Below are positions 1 to 8,309 of a stretch of DNA of 64,000 bases, piece after piece. How positions within the stretch are numbered: the first letter of the stretch is position 1; every line of letters begins with the position of its first letter. The DNA lies in contig NZ_CP132744.1 of NCBI RefSeq assembly GCF_037477895.1, forward strand, positions 930,001-994,000, read 5' to 3'. The position numbers and the translations under genes are program-made. The notes under the pieces are model-generated. The model searched no databases. It was given only the letters and a program-made list of their open reading frames with translations, and was not told where the DNA came from. This DNA is from Mycetohabitans endofungorum. Lineage in GTDB: Bacteria > Pseudomonadota > Gammaproteobacteria > Burkholderiales > Burkholderiaceae.

Positions 1-80
1 ACCCGGCGCGTATCCTCCCGCGATGGCACGAGCAGACGTATTGCTGGACTCGATGATGCGCGCGCCGCGCCGGCGCGTGC
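1..80. repeat. Degenerate repeat, copy 1
   Basis: Bases 1-80 resemble 4812-4891 in the same orientation; by eye about 47 of the first 60 positions match without gaps. Neither copy contains a convincing gene. The stretch from here to the stop of the first gene (about 166) shows nothing else. The repeat may be the edge of an old mobile element or of a duplicated gene; its family was not recognised. Confidence 0.45.
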
Positions 81-166
81 CGTCGAACCATCACGTGCAC
101 CCGGCGGCAGCCGTAGTGCACGCGTGTTCGCATCCTTTCTTAATGCGCACCATAATTGCATTTAAA

Positions 167-1324
167 TCACGTGCGATCGATTGCTAGCGGAGCGCGCAGC
201 GCGACAGATTCAATGTCTTGCGCGCTCGCTGCTGGGGACGGTTCCGCTGTATTCTCGTCATTTTCTGTCTCAACTTCTTCCTCATCAAGTGCCACGCCTT
301 TTTCCATCGAGGCAGAGTCTTGCCGTAAAAACAGATCTTTGCTAGAGCTTTCTTTGGCCGTTGGTGCCCAATTTTTATCCATCCATTTTTCCACACACTG
401 CGTCAGGTTCATCTGTGGATTCTGGCGCCCCTTTGACGCTAATTGCATCGCATGAAAAGGATTAATTGGGGTAGATTTAGCCGCTGCAGTCAACGAAGTA
501 GAGGGTGCTGGTGCCGTATCATTGGGCGCCTTATTGGTCGCCTTCTCGCGCAGCACTTCCCCAATCACCTTTTTTGCCGCGCTGCCACTTGTCTTACCCG
601 ATGCTTTGCGCGCCTTTTCGGAAAGATCCGCACCCGCTGCGGCCGGTCCACCTACTTTAAGAACAATAGAGGCAGCTTTGGCGGCGGGATGGGGAACCAT
701 GCCGAGGGCCGTTGCCACAGCGGTTGTCGCCGTTAAACCGGCTGCGGCTGCAGCCGCATCATGCGTAGCACGACCTTTAATCGCTTCTGCGACTTGCTGG
801 ATACCTTCTGGTGTTGTGGTGACGCTTGCGAGTGCCGCACTGGCGGCGCCCCGCGCTGTCTTGTACGCGCCTTGAGCCGTATCTGCTATCACAGCGCCAG
901 TAATTTGAGTCGCCTCTTGCGGTGTAATCGAGGCATTTCCGCGCGTAATATTGACGGCGCCTTGCACCGTCCTAGCATCATCGGCTAGATCCTGGAATGC
1001 TGTTTGCGCATTCTGCACTGACTGAGAGGGTTGCGTGATCAAAGTCCGACATTTGTCCACCAAACCCACACGCTTATCATATTGATGAGTAATACCTTCG
1101 ACGATAGGATTTGCTCCTTCTGCTGGCGCGATGCGTCGGCTTATATCACCAAGGCGTTGGTTACCGGTTTGCAAGATAGAATTAGGGACTTTCGGTGAAT
1201 TTGTCGTTTGAACTGTCTCTGTTTCGTTAGCATTGTTGTCCCTTTTGGATAGACGGTCGATGAGCACGCCTCCCACGAAACCGCCGCCATATTTAGCTGC
1301 TTGAGTTGCTATTGTCCTCAGCAT
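167..1324 (-). CDS. Unrecognised Ala-rich protein, possibly secreted
   Basis: This 385-residue protein was not recognised. An AGGAGGT ribosome binding site lies 6 bases before the start, so expression is credible. A short Gly-rich hydrophobic stretch (about residues 12-23) opens it, followed by a polar Asn/Gln/Thr-rich part. An Ala-rich middle with a hydrophobic core lies around residues 175-235, and the C-terminal third is acidic (run DEEEVETENDEN) and Ser/Pro-rich. There is no cleavable signal peptide and no cysteine pattern suggesting an enzyme. GC content is lower than in the core genes, which suggests acquisition by transfer. A secreted or type III-delivered role is possible but not shown: no TTCG-N16-TTCG box was found upstream. 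Confidence 0.65.
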   Translation of the reverse strand: MLRTIATQAAKYGGGFVGGVLIDRLSKRDNNANETETVQTTNSPKVPNSILQTGNQRLGDISRRIAPAEGANPIVEGITHQYDKRVGLVDKCRTLITQPSQSVQNAQTAFQDLADDARTVQGAVNITRGNASITPQEATQITGAVIADTAQGAYKTARGAASAALASVTTTPEGIQQVAEAIKGRATHDAAAAAAGLTATTAVATALGMVPHPAAKAASIVLKVGGPAAAGADLSEKARKASGKTSGSAAKKVIGEVLREKATNKAPNDTAPAPSTSLTAAAKSTPINPFHAMQLASKGRQNPQMNLTQCVEKWMDKNWAPTAKESSSKDLFLRQDSASMEKGVALDEEEVETENDENTAEPSPAASAQDIESVALRAPLAIDRT

Positions 1325-1577
1325 TCTACCTCCTATTTAAAAGCTGCATATAGGTTAAGCATGCCGGCCTAAAGCCCGCCCAAATAAATTGCCAATTCTG
1401 TTGCGCGGCCTGGGTAATTCATGGCCATCGCCAACTGATACCGCTTTAACCGCGTGGTGCGCCATTGCGGCAAATCTCCATCTAGATCGCTACGCAACTC
1501 GTTTGCAGCATTAACAGCGCGCCGTGGCACCGTGGCCTATCGTCGCTCATCGACCAGCCCCATAACGCCGGCCCTAA
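1325..1577. other. Gap between unknown gene and IS701; gene remnant
   Basis: The minus strand carries a 53-codon open frame (1530 to 1369, ending in TAG) that closes just upstream of the 385-residue gene. It has no ribosome binding site, and its frame meets a stop immediately upstream. It is probably the tail of a decayed gene next to which the IS701 element landed. The remainder holds no recognisable feature. Confidence 0.3.
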
Positions 1578-2959
1578 TACTACAGCCGTAACTATTCACG
1601 GTGGCGCGCAACCACGAGCGCGATAATGAGCCTGCTGCGCTCGCCATTGATGGGTGCGACGCCAGATTGACCATCGCAGAACAGTGTTAATCGAGCTCAA
1701 TCCCCTCCATAAAAGACGGCATAGTAATCGGCGAATCTCCTGCACGCTCAGCGGCACCCTGCCTTCAGGCGTTTTTTTTACTGCGCGCGCTCAGCGTAAC
1801 CAGAACAGCATGGGCTAGCAGCGTGAGGGTGATATGGCGATACCAGCCCTGCCATCGGCGCACCTCGTACTGATCCAAACCGCATTCGCCCTTGGCTGCC
1901 TCAAAGCTGGTCTCAATTTGCCATCTGCGCCCCGCCACCTTAACCAGTGCCTGCTTCGAGGCCTTGCTGCGTGGCGCATAGACGAGGTAATAGGCATGCT
2001 CCCGTTTCTCATCGAGGCTGCGCCGTACCAGCAAATAGTGTCCGAAGCGGCGCTCCTCAGCGCTAGTTTGCAAGCGCCACAGCTCAATGAGTGCCCAGTC
2101 GTAGAGGCGCTCGCCTTTCGCTCCAGCGCCTGCCGACAAACGTTGCCATGCCCGGGCAGGCACGCTCTGTGCAATGCGCTGCGCACGAACATACGTCGGC
2201 CCCTGCCACCATAGCGGTTCATTCTTTGCCACCGCCATCACAAACGGCTGCTGGCGCGATTCCAACCATAGCCTCAACCTGCGATCGCCCCCGTACACCT
2301 CATCGCCCGTCACCCACCCGCAGGGCACGCCCGCCTCCAGGGCGCGCTCAAGCATCTGTCGAGCCAATTGAGGCTTGGTGGCAAACTTGACCGTCTCAGG
2401 AACGCCCGCCGCCGCGCAACGCGACGGCTCATCTGTCCAGGCTTTGGGCAGATAAAGCTCCCGATCAATGAAGGCACTGCCCTTCTTGCCGGCATAACAG
2501 AGAAACACCCCAATCTGGCTGTTCTCGATGCGCCCCGCGGTGCCACTATACTGACGTTGCACGCCGACCGAGTGCTCGCCTTTCTTGACGAATCCTGTTT
2601 CATCCACAATCAGCACGGCATCCGTGGCTCCCAGCTGTTCGACCACATACTGGCGCAGCACGTCACGCACGGCGTGGACATCCCACCTGGCCCGATCAAG
2701 CAGATACTGTACGCTGTCTGGTGTCGATTCACCCATCCATTCTGCTAGCTGCCAGCCATTCTTGCGCTCCACCCCACCCAACAGAGCCTTCAAATAGGCC
2801 AGTGAGCGCTGGCGCGATTCCGAACGACTGAACTGGCATGCAATCCTTTCGTGCAACGCCACTAGCTCACGCTCCCATCCTTGCACCAGTGTCTTCATCA
2901 ATCGTGCGCCACATACAATCCCTTCGTAATTTTAATCCATTATAGTTACGGCTGTAGTA
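1578..2959 (-). mobile_element. Intact IS701-family insertion sequence
   Basis: The element is bounded by a perfect 18-bp inverted repeat, TACTACAGCCGTAACTAT at 1578-1595 and its complement at 2942-2959. It is flanked on both sides by CTAA (1574-1577 and 2960-2963). A 4-bp duplication of the form YTAR is characteristic of the IS701 family. One full-length transposase gene fills it, so the copy looks recent and possibly active. Confidence 0.9.
1765..2901 (-). CDS. IS701-family DDE transposase
   Basis: This 378-residue transposase of the IS701/IS4-like DDE superfamily cuts and pastes the element that contains it. Candidate catalytic acidic residues sit in LIVDETGFVKKG (first Asp), GWVTGDEVYGG (second Asp) and the C-terminal WQIETSFEAAKGECGL block (Glu). 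The length suits a complete family member, and no frameshift or internal stop is seen. The start ATG follows directly from an adjacent ATG. Both inverted repeats and the CTAA target duplication are present, so nothing argues against function. Confidence 0.9.
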   Translation of the reverse strand: MMKTLVQGWERELVALHERIACQFSRSESRQRSLAYLKALLGGVERKNGWQLAEWMGESTPDSVQYLLDRARWDVHAVRDVLRQYVVEQLGATDAVLIVDETGFVKKGEHSVGVQRQYSGTAGRIENSQIGVFLCYAGKKGSAFIDRELYLPKAWTDEPSRCAAAGVPETVKFATKPQLARQMLERALEAGVPCGWVTGDEVYGGDRRLRLWLESRQQPFVMAVAKNEPLWWQGPTYVRAQRIAQSVPARAWQRLSAGAGAKGERLYDWALIELWRLQTSAEERRFGHYLLVRRSLDEKREHAYYLVYAPRSKASKQALVKVAGRRWQIETSFEAAKGECGLDQYEVRRWQGWYRHITLTLLAHAVLVTLSARSKKNA

Positions 2960-2963
2960 CTAA

Positions 2964-3290
2964 GCTGGCGTCTGGCCGCCAATCTTCGGCTAGCATCGCA
3001 TCATGTGATGCAATTGTTACGCTGGCAAGTTTCTATACAAGCGTCACATTACTATAGAACAGGGAGCGGCGTTCACCCAAGGTTTTATTGGTCGCTTCAG
3101 GCGCCAACATGGAAGCAGCACAGGCAAAGGTTGTGCTCCACCACGTTTGCGAGCGTGCGCTACAATAGGTGATCAAGGCACGATGAAGTAAAAAACCTGA
3201 AGTTGTCAAGATTCGGGGCGTTTGGATTGACCTCCCCCGTACCGGCGCAGGCCGCATGAGAAGTTAATTCTTCGGATCAATTTTAGTTAA
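2964..3290. other. Gap between two insertion sequences
   Basis: About 330 bases separate the IS701 copy from the IS5 copy. No open frame has a ribosome binding site or a recognisable product. The DNA reads like decayed intergenic or pseudogene material. Confidence 0.4.
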
Positions 3291-3342
3291 GAGTCGCTAA
3301 CGCAACCTGGACGTCAGGCTGTAAGGCTCGTATCCTGGAGTC

Positions 3343-3750
3343 ATGGCAAGACGCAAAATCAGCAATGAATTATGGGCGGTGCTGGAGCCGTTGATTCCAG
3401 CGTTCACGCCCTCACCTAAAGGCGGGCGTCGGCGCACTGTTGACGACCGGGCGGCATTGAACGGTATCCTGTATGTCCTGCATACAGGCGTTCCATGGGA
3501 AGACTTGCCGCAGGAGCTCGGCTTTGGCAGCGGCATGACATGCTGGCGCCGATTGCGCGACTGGCAGGCCGCAGGCGTGTGGAGCAGGCTGCATCTGGCG
3601 ATGCTTTGCCGGTTGCGTGAACATGACCAGATTGATTGGGAGCGAGCGAGCCTGGATGCGACCAGCGTTGCCAGCCCCCGGGGGGCCAGGAAACCGGCCC
3701 CAACCCGACGGACCGGGGCAAACTCGGGAGCAAAAGGCATCTGGTCGTAG
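3343..3750 (+). CDS. IS5-family transposase, first frame (OrfA)
   Basis: This 135-residue N-terminal half of an IS427-type DDE transposase includes a winged-helix-like DUF4096 start (ELWAVLEPLIP, GVPWEDLPQELG, GMTCWRRLRDW) and the first catalytic Asp in SLDATSV. The gene ends out of frame with the downstream half. A run of six G after five C (3675-3685) sits in the overlap. A -1 slip there would join this frame to the second one and give a product reading SPRGGQETGPNP. This is the usual programmed frameshift layout of the group. Confidence 0.85.
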   Translation: MARRKISNELWAVLEPLIPAFTPSPKGGRRRTVDDRAALNGILYVLHTGVPWEDLPQELGFGSGMTCWRRLRDWQAAGVWSRLHLAMLCRLREHDQIDWERASLDATSVASPRGARKPAPTRRTGANSGAKGIWS

Positions 3751-4148
3751 ATGCCCGGGGCGTTCCCTTGGCGATCACAGTCACGGGTGCCAACCGGCAT
3801 GATTCGATGGCCTTCGAGCGCACCCTCGATACCCTCCCAGCCGTGCCGGGCTTGAGCGGTTCGCCGCGCAAACGCCCGGGCAAACTGCATGCGGACAAGG
3901 GCTACGACTTTGTCCGCTGCCGACGCTATTTGAAACAACGCGCAATCACTGCACGTATCGCCCGGCGCGGCGTAGAAAAGCACGAGCGGCTTGGACGGCA
4001 TCGCTGGGTAGTCGAGCGCACGCACGCCTGGTTTGCCGGTTTTGGTAAGCTGCGCATCCGCTTCGAGCGGCGTCTGGACATTCATATCGCCTTGCTCCGC
4101 TTGGCCGCCGCCATTATCTGTTCGCGCTTCGTGGACGACTTGTGTTAG
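3636..4148 (+). CDS. IS5-family transposase, second frame (OrfB)
   Basis: This is the C-terminal half of the IS5-type transposase, in the -1 frame relative to OrfA. The true coding part begins at the slippery run near 3684, and the ATG at 3636 is probably not used. It carries the conserved GSKRHLVVDARGVPLAITVTGAN block, the second Asp in HADKGYDF and the catalytic Glu in VVERTHAWF. It ends six bases before the right end of the element. It needs fusion with OrfA to be a working enzyme. Confidence 0.82.
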   Translation: MGASEPGCDQRCQPPGGQETGPNPTDRGKLGSKRHLVVDARGVPLAITVTGANRHDSMAFERTLDTLPAVPGLSGSPRKRPGKLHADKGYDFVRCRRYLKQRAITARIARRGVEKHERLGRHRWVVERTHAWFAGFGKLRIRFERRLDIHIALLRLAAAIICSRFVDDLC

Positions 4149-4154
4149 CGACTC

Positions 4155-4948
4155 TAAGTTATACAAAGCCTTGCTCCGATAAAGCCATTATTACGTAGAG
4201 TGGTTCAATGCGCTCTTAGACGACGATTTTTGTGGCAGTCGTAGCTCAAAGGTTGAATTGTTAGAGCGGTTTCCATTGCGTTTTTTTGCGCACTGTCAAG
4301 TACGAATTGAATTAAATAGCATGGCATAACGTAGTAAATAATAACCAGGCTGTGCCGCCATTTGTTTCGCTAAGCGCGCAGCCAGACTGAATCAGGATGG
4401 TCGAGTGAGACGACACAAATAGTCTGCACGCCAGCGCGTAGCCGTGCTTAGCGCGTGGCGTGTAGGGCGCCCCTTTTGGAGGGGGCGAGGCGTACGGCAT
4501 CAGCCGCGTGACGCTGTATTGATGGAAGCACACCTATACTGGCATGTCGGCCGACGCGATTAAGCAACGGGATGTGCTTGAGATGACGGTGGCGCAAAAG
4601 CATGCGCTGGTGCGCTGGACACGCACGCAACGCCTAAGCGACATCACCCGCGCGACGCGGGTCAATGGCGGTTACTCCGTGGTGGCCGAGCTGCTGCACG
4701 ACGGCCTGATGGCCGACGATCACCTGTACGCTACATTCAGGCTCGACGCCACGGAAGAGCGGAGCAATTCCGGCGTAGTCGGGGCCGCGGGTAGACCCGC
4801 CAGTCCGCTGGACCCAGCACGTATTCTCCCGCAGTGGTACGAGCATGCGCGTTGCTGGACCCGATGAGGTGCATACTGCGCCGGCGCAAGGTGTCGCTAC
4901 CACGTTCCAGTGCGTCAACGAGCGGCAGTCGCGCGTGGTGCGAACACC
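4155..4948. other. Gap with unrecognised open frame and repeat copy 2
   Basis: 4155-4540 holds no gene. An open frame at 4544-4867 (+, 107 codons) has no ribosome binding site. Its first 60 residues look like a small DNA-binding or transposase N-terminus but no family was recognised; the rest is compositionally odd. Its end overlaps the degenerate repeat at 4812-4891. It is treated here as a relic and not a gene. Confidence 0.35.
4812..4891. repeat. Degenerate repeat, copy 2
   Basis: Same-orientation partner of bases 1-80. The two lie about 4.7 kb apart and bracket the unknown gene and both insertion sequences. By eye the first 60 positions match at about 47 without gaps. Confidence 0.45.
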
Positions 4949-5428
4949 CTAAGTGCTCCTGTGGGCGTCGCGCGGGCGTGTGGCCGGGCTGATATCCTTC
5001 GCTACGGCGGCCGTCGTGCGGCGTTGCGGACGTACCGCCTTCCATAGCTTGTAGCCCTGCCACGCGGCGGCACCCAACACGGTCCATTTCAGCAACGGTT
5101 TGGCGTTGCGTACTACCACGCGACGCACAGGGCCGGCGAACGCGGCCGACGCGATCGAACCGAGAACCGGATGCTGGTTCAGCAATGCACCGATGACTGG
5201 AAGCCGGTGCAATGAGCGGAACCGACTAATGCCGGGCATTAGCCACCTGATCCAACTGAGCTTTGCGGCGCCTTGGCGCAGTTCCTGACCGGCTCCAGCG
5301 ATGTCTAGCCGGTCGAGATTGGCGCGCGCCAGCAATAGCTCCTTGCGGATCGCCCGCACCTTGGGGTCACTCGACCCGCGCACAGAAGCCGGCTGGGCGA
5401 GACGGCCGTTAGAATGGCGATTGTTCAT
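4949..5428 (-). CDS. DUF3318-like envelope protein (third gene of yqjDE operon)
   Basis: A 159-residue protein resembling the DUF3318-type proteins that follow yqjE in Burkholderia. The N-terminal half is basic and helical (PKVRAIRKELLLARANLDRLD). The middle has hydrophobic patches (LPVIGALL, LGSIASAAFAG) and the segment LLKWTVLGAAAWQGYKLW near residues 118-135 could insert in the inner membrane. The tail is Arg-rich. Its ATG overlaps the stop of the upstream yqjE-like gene by four bases (ATGA), so the two are translationally coupled. The function is unknown; the operon is commonly linked to stationary-phase or stress physiology of the inner membrane. Confidence 0.75.
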   Translation of the reverse strand: MNNRHSNGRLAQPASVRGSSDPKVRAIRKELLLARANLDRLDIAGAGQELRQGAAKLSWIRWLMPGISRFRSLHRLPVIGALLNQHPVLGSIASAAFAGPVRRVVVRNAKPLLKWTVLGAAAWQGYKLWKAVRPQRRTTAAVAKDISPATRPRDAHRST

Positions 5429-5817
5429 GGCGATGGCTTACGGAAAATAGCGCGATCCTTGTCGAATTCGGCCAGCGTTTCCTCGAAGATCAAAGGCGCG
5501 CGACGCACGCCCGAACGTGCCTTCTGTACGCAGGCGAAGGCCGCGATAACGTACAGCACGGTCAGTATAGCTAACGCCTGCCATCGATACGTTTCCCAGA
5601 ACGCCGCGGCGATTAGGACGGTCAGCGTGATTAGCCCCATTGTCGCGAACATCATGGCTGCGAGCCCAGCGAACAATACGCCGAGCAGCCGCTCCTTTTC
5701 TTCCGCGAGTTCGATACCGATCAACTCTAGGCGCGTTTGAAGCAGGGAAAAGACTGATCCGATTAGGCGCCGCAGCGGGCCATGAATCGGCGGTGGCGGT
5801 TGAGTGTCGTTGCTCAT
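5425..5817 (-). CDS. YqjE-like phage-holin-family membrane protein
   Basis: A 130-residue inner-membrane protein of the YqjE family (PF07332, phage-holin III superfamily), chosen from the ATG at 5817. The longer frame starting at 5913 adds an unrelated Arg-rich leader. A short amphipathic start (LIGSVFSLLQTRLELIGIEL) is followed by two hydrophobic segments: LFAGLAAMMFATMGLITLTVLIAAAF in pieces around residues 50-75, and ALAILTVLYVIAAFACV around 85-100. A charged tail ends in EFDKDRAIF. It lies downstream of the DUF883 gene and overlaps the DUF3318 gene. A lytic role is not implied; these are chromosomal membrane proteins. Confidence 0.8.
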   Translation of the reverse strand: MSNDTQPPPPIHGPLRRLIGSVFSLLQTRLELIGIELAEEKERLLGVLFAGLAAMMFATMGLITLTVLIAAAFWETYRWQALAILTVLYVIAAFACVQKARSGVRRAPLIFEETLAEFDKDRAIFRKPSP

Positions 5818-5938
5818 CAGCAGATCGCGCAGGGCGCGGCAGGCGGAACGTTCAATCAGCCACCGCGTCGCGCGCACGCGAGACGCGGTAACACCCAGTG
5901 CTGGCAGGTACAACGCGAACGCGTCGTCGCACCAGGCA

Positions 5939-6214
5939 CTACTTACGGTTGATCAGCAGCCCGACCAATACACCGACACCGGCGGCGATGCCGATCGACG
6001 TCCATGGATGGTCGTGGACATAATCATCCGTGGCACGAGCCGCCTTCTTGCCTTTTTCGACGACCACAACTTGGACATCGGCTGCTTTTTCCTTTGCTTG
6101 CTTCAGACGCGCAAGCGCTTTTTCGCGCAATTCGGTCGCACGTTCGCCGGTCGTGCTCGCTGCTTGCTTGAGCAGGTCTTCGGCGTCCGACAGGACGGTT
6201 TTGATATCCGACAT
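5939..6214 (-). CDS. DUF883 (ElaB/YqjD) membrane-anchored protein
   Basis: A 91-residue ElaB/YqjD-family protein. An AAGGAG site lies 7 bases before the ATG at 6214, which decides this start over the ATG at 6298. The N-terminal 60 residues form a charged helix (DAEDLLKQAASTTGERATELREK). The C-terminus has the family signature DYVHDHPWTSIGIAAGVGVLVGLLINRK, in which a Gly-rich transmembrane helix ends in basic residues. E. coli relatives are C-tail-anchored inner-membrane proteins that bind ribosomes in stationary phase. It is the first gene of the operon with the yqjE-like and DUF3318-like genes. Confidence 0.88.
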   Translation of the reverse strand: MSDIKTVLSDAEDLLKQAASTTGERATELREKALARLKQAKEKAADVQVVVVEKGKKAARATDDYVHDHPWTSIGIAAGVGVLVGLLINRK

Positions 6215-6509
6215 TAAATTCTCCTTGTTAACTTCCGTCATGACTGCTCCCGCGACAAACTTGTCATCACCCGTATCGTAACGGAACTGTGTAGCCATGG
6301 CGAGCGTACTGGTCGCCCTTGTCAGGAAGGGAAGGACCTGCCCACCATACTAAGCCGTCCGGCCTATGTCAATGTCGGACAAAAGATTAATTTCTGCCGC
6401 ATTGCATAGCGCGCACGACCACCTGAATCCGTCGAATTACGGTGCACATCGGACGCTGGACGCGTGGCCGCACTTTAGAGGGAAGCAGGATTCGGACCCG
6501 CCAGTGTCG
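6215..6509. other. Gap upstream of the DUF883 operon
   Basis: This stretch should hold the promoter of the minus-strand operon starting at 6214. No clear -35/-10 pair was settled on. Open frames here lack ribosome binding sites. Confidence 0.3.
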
Positions 6510-6870
6510 GTAACGAATCAAGCGGGGTTTTCGACTGCCGCCTGTGCCGCAGGCGCTTCCTTGCGCACACCAACTTCAACCGCGAAGCGCTCGACATCGA
6601 GATTGATTCGTTGCCGTCGGAGCGGGTGAGGCGTGCGCTGCGGCAGATCATCTACTAAGCACGGCAGTCCGGAGGCGATTCGGCGTGACAACGGGCCCGG
6701 CTACCTAGGGGCACCGGAGCATGCGGTACGAATGGCTGTCGCCGTACCACTGGAAAGGCCTAGACCGAGTACAGCGTTTCGCGACCGACTGGAGGTGGAC
6801 GGACCATCACGACCACCCGAACATGACCCTGGGTGGCACCAGTACAGCAGTTGGCTATGGTCGCTTAGTT
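6510..6870 (+). pseudogene. IS3-family transposase OrfB relic
   Basis: Three broken frames together spell the C-terminal half of an IS3-type integrase: FNREALDIEIDSLPSERV near 6580, GSPEAIRRDNGPGYLG near 6670, then MRYEWLSPYHWKGLDRVQRF and HPNMTLGGT between 6721 and 6840. These are the retroviral-integrase core motifs around the second Asp and the C-terminal RYEWL...NMALGG block. The segment between DNGPGY and RYEWL, which carries the catalytic Glu, is deleted, and stops interrupt the frame. It cannot make a working transposase. Confidence 0.75.
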
Positions 6871-7503
6871 TTTGCTTCCGCACCCCGGGGAAGACGGGAG
6901 ATTACCCCATCATTAACATCGGCGATAGTCGAGCGCAGAACTTTGGCACCTTCAAGGTCAGTCAATGTGCAGATCACCACTAGAAAGACGCCGCTTGCTT
7001 CGTTCGGGTTGATCTGATTGTCAAGCGATACATTATGACAAATTACAACGTGCGCACCGAATCTTACTGGGTTGAGAACGGCTGAAAATTTAGTAGACAG
7101 CGATCGAGCTCGGATGCCGTTGAATGGGACGATGTGGGTGCGGGTTGTGCAGAAGGGAGAATAAAGTTCAGGCTGCGGCTGATGATCGAAAGAAATATGC
7201 GGATCGCGTTAAAGTACACCCATCTGAGTCGAAGACTGTAACACGAGCGCCCTTTATAGTGGCTCGTCGCCACTTGATCAAGCTGGAAGTGTTGGCTAAG
7301 AACCACACCAGCGAATTGTCTGTTTGTACAACCTAATTTCGATGGATATGCTGTTATGCGCTGTCTGGTCGTTTTAGTGCTTGCATGTTGCAACCTATCA
7401 AGGAGGTACACAGAATAGATTAAAGATCAAATTCAATCGATAAAATGGAGTTTTCGATCTAAGCGGGACTTTTAGTTAGTCATCTAAATAAAGAGGAAAA
7501 ATC
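6871..7503. other. Gap upstream of copper-chaperone-like gene
   Basis: No intact gene is visible. Around 6900-7020 the minus strand has a short run reading like a pentapeptide-repeat fragment (LEGAKVLRSTIADV), too weak to name. From about 7350 the DNA becomes AT-rich, marking the left edge of the foreign-looking segment that contains the next gene. Confidence 0.35.
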
Positions 7504-7962
7504 ATGAGACTGCTTGCTCTGCTGTTAACTGGTGTATTGACTTGGCTTTCCCCTATCTCAGCAATTGCCAAAACCCCTGTATCGACTGACATCACATCGG
7601 CGGAAAACTCAGTATGGGTGCGCTGGTTACCCAACGCACTGCCTGCTGCTGGTTATATCACATTGAAAAACAGTTCCGATCAGCCACTTGATGTCACCAA
7701 AATTAAAAGTCCAGATTACCAAAAAATTACAATCTATCAAACAGTGGTAGATTCAGAATCTAGTAAAATGGTTAAATTGGATAAATTTACCATCCCAGCA
7801 AAAGGCGAATTTGCTCTCGTTCCTGGTAAATATCATTTAATGTTTGAAAAACCCACTCACTTAATTACGCCGGGCGACAATGCTAAGGTTATTTTCTTTC
7901 TTTCCGATGGTAAGGTTTTTAAAGTAAGGATGCCAGTACGTACGTCGCCGGAACTTAATTAA
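7504..7962 (+). CDS. PCu(A)C-family periplasmic copper chaperone-like protein
   Basis: A 152-residue exported protein resembling the PCu(A)C (DUF461) copper chaperones that deliver Cu(I) in the periplasm to cytochrome oxidase. A signal peptide (basic start MR, hydrophobic LLALLLTGVLTWL, cleavage after SAIA near residue 22) is clear, and an AGAGG site precedes the ATG. The beta-sandwich pattern is present (AAGYITLKN, FTIPAKGEFALVPGKYHLMF). Of the usual H...M...H-x-M copper ligands, the Met in SSKM and the HLM pair are kept, but the position of the first His reads TIYQT (Tyr). Copper binding may be altered. Base composition is far more AT-rich than the neighbours, suggesting transfer. A stem-loop follows the stop. 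Confidence 0.78.
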   Translation: MRLLALLLTGVLTWLSPISAIAKTPVSTDITSAENSVWVRWLPNALPAAGYITLKNSSDQPLDVTKIKSPDYQKITIYQTVVDSESSKMVKLDKFTIPAKGEFALVPGKYHLMFEKPTHLITPGDNAKVIFFLSDGKVFKVRMPVRTSPELN

Positions 7963-7973
7963 AAAGAGTGTGT

Positions 7974-8008
7974 GCATATTTGCACAGTCAGTCATGGTGC
8001 AAATATGC
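7974..8008 (+). terminator. Stem-loop after copper-chaperone-like gene
   Basis: GCATATTTGCAC at 7974-7985 pairs perfectly with GTGCAAATATGC at 7997-8008 across an 11-base loop, 11 bases after the stop codon. The outer flanks (AGTGTGT and GCGCACACT) extend the pairing partly. The T-rich tail is short (TTCT), so it may act as a terminator or an mRNA 3' stabiliser. Confidence 0.55.
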
Positions 8009-8309
8009 TTCTATAAGGAGGCGCACACTTAAAGGTATTGTGCGCTTCCGCAAACCTGCTTGGCACAGTAGCAGGACGCTCAAGGCGGCATGTCGATGAC
8101 CTGCTTAAATGCGGCCCCGCCTTGAATGCGGCGTCCTGCTAACCCACTGGCAAGTCGATGCCTCCTTTGCGAAATGACGGCCCTGCTTTTTAGACGGGTG
8201 GGCTAAATCTCGAAACCTTGTTAAGACGACGGGCATATTCCCCTGGCGGATCTTATATTAATCATAGGGCGCACCATGAAGGCCGACCGGTGGGGACAGA
8301 AGACTTCGA
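8009..8309. other. Gap, no gene seen
   Basis: This stretch includes two related segments (TGGCACAGTAGCAGGACGC near 8060 and GCGGCGTCCTGCTAACCCAC near 8130) that look partly inverted, around AAGGCGGCATGTCGATGACC. No coding region or known element was recognised. Confidence 0.3.

Larger units (their letters stand above)
3291..4154 (+). mobile_element. Intact IS5-family insertion sequence (two frames)
   Basis: The ends are GAGTCGCTAACGCAA at 3291 onward and the near-perfect complement TTGTGTTAGCGACTC ending at 4154. Both flanks carry TAA (3288-3290 and 4155-4157), a 3-bp duplication of TNA type as expected for the IS427/IS1031 branch of IS5. Two overlapping transposase frames fill the element. 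Confidence 0.88.

Noticed and set aside
3297..4166. 289-codon minus-strand frame across the IS5 element
   Set aside because: It is antisense to both transposase frames and extends past the element ends. The IS5 motifs are on the plus strand.
4544..4867. 107-codon frame considered as a DNA-binding gene
   Set aside because: No ribosome binding site, composition changes halfway, and its 3' end lies in a degenerate repeat. Kept only as part of the gap description.
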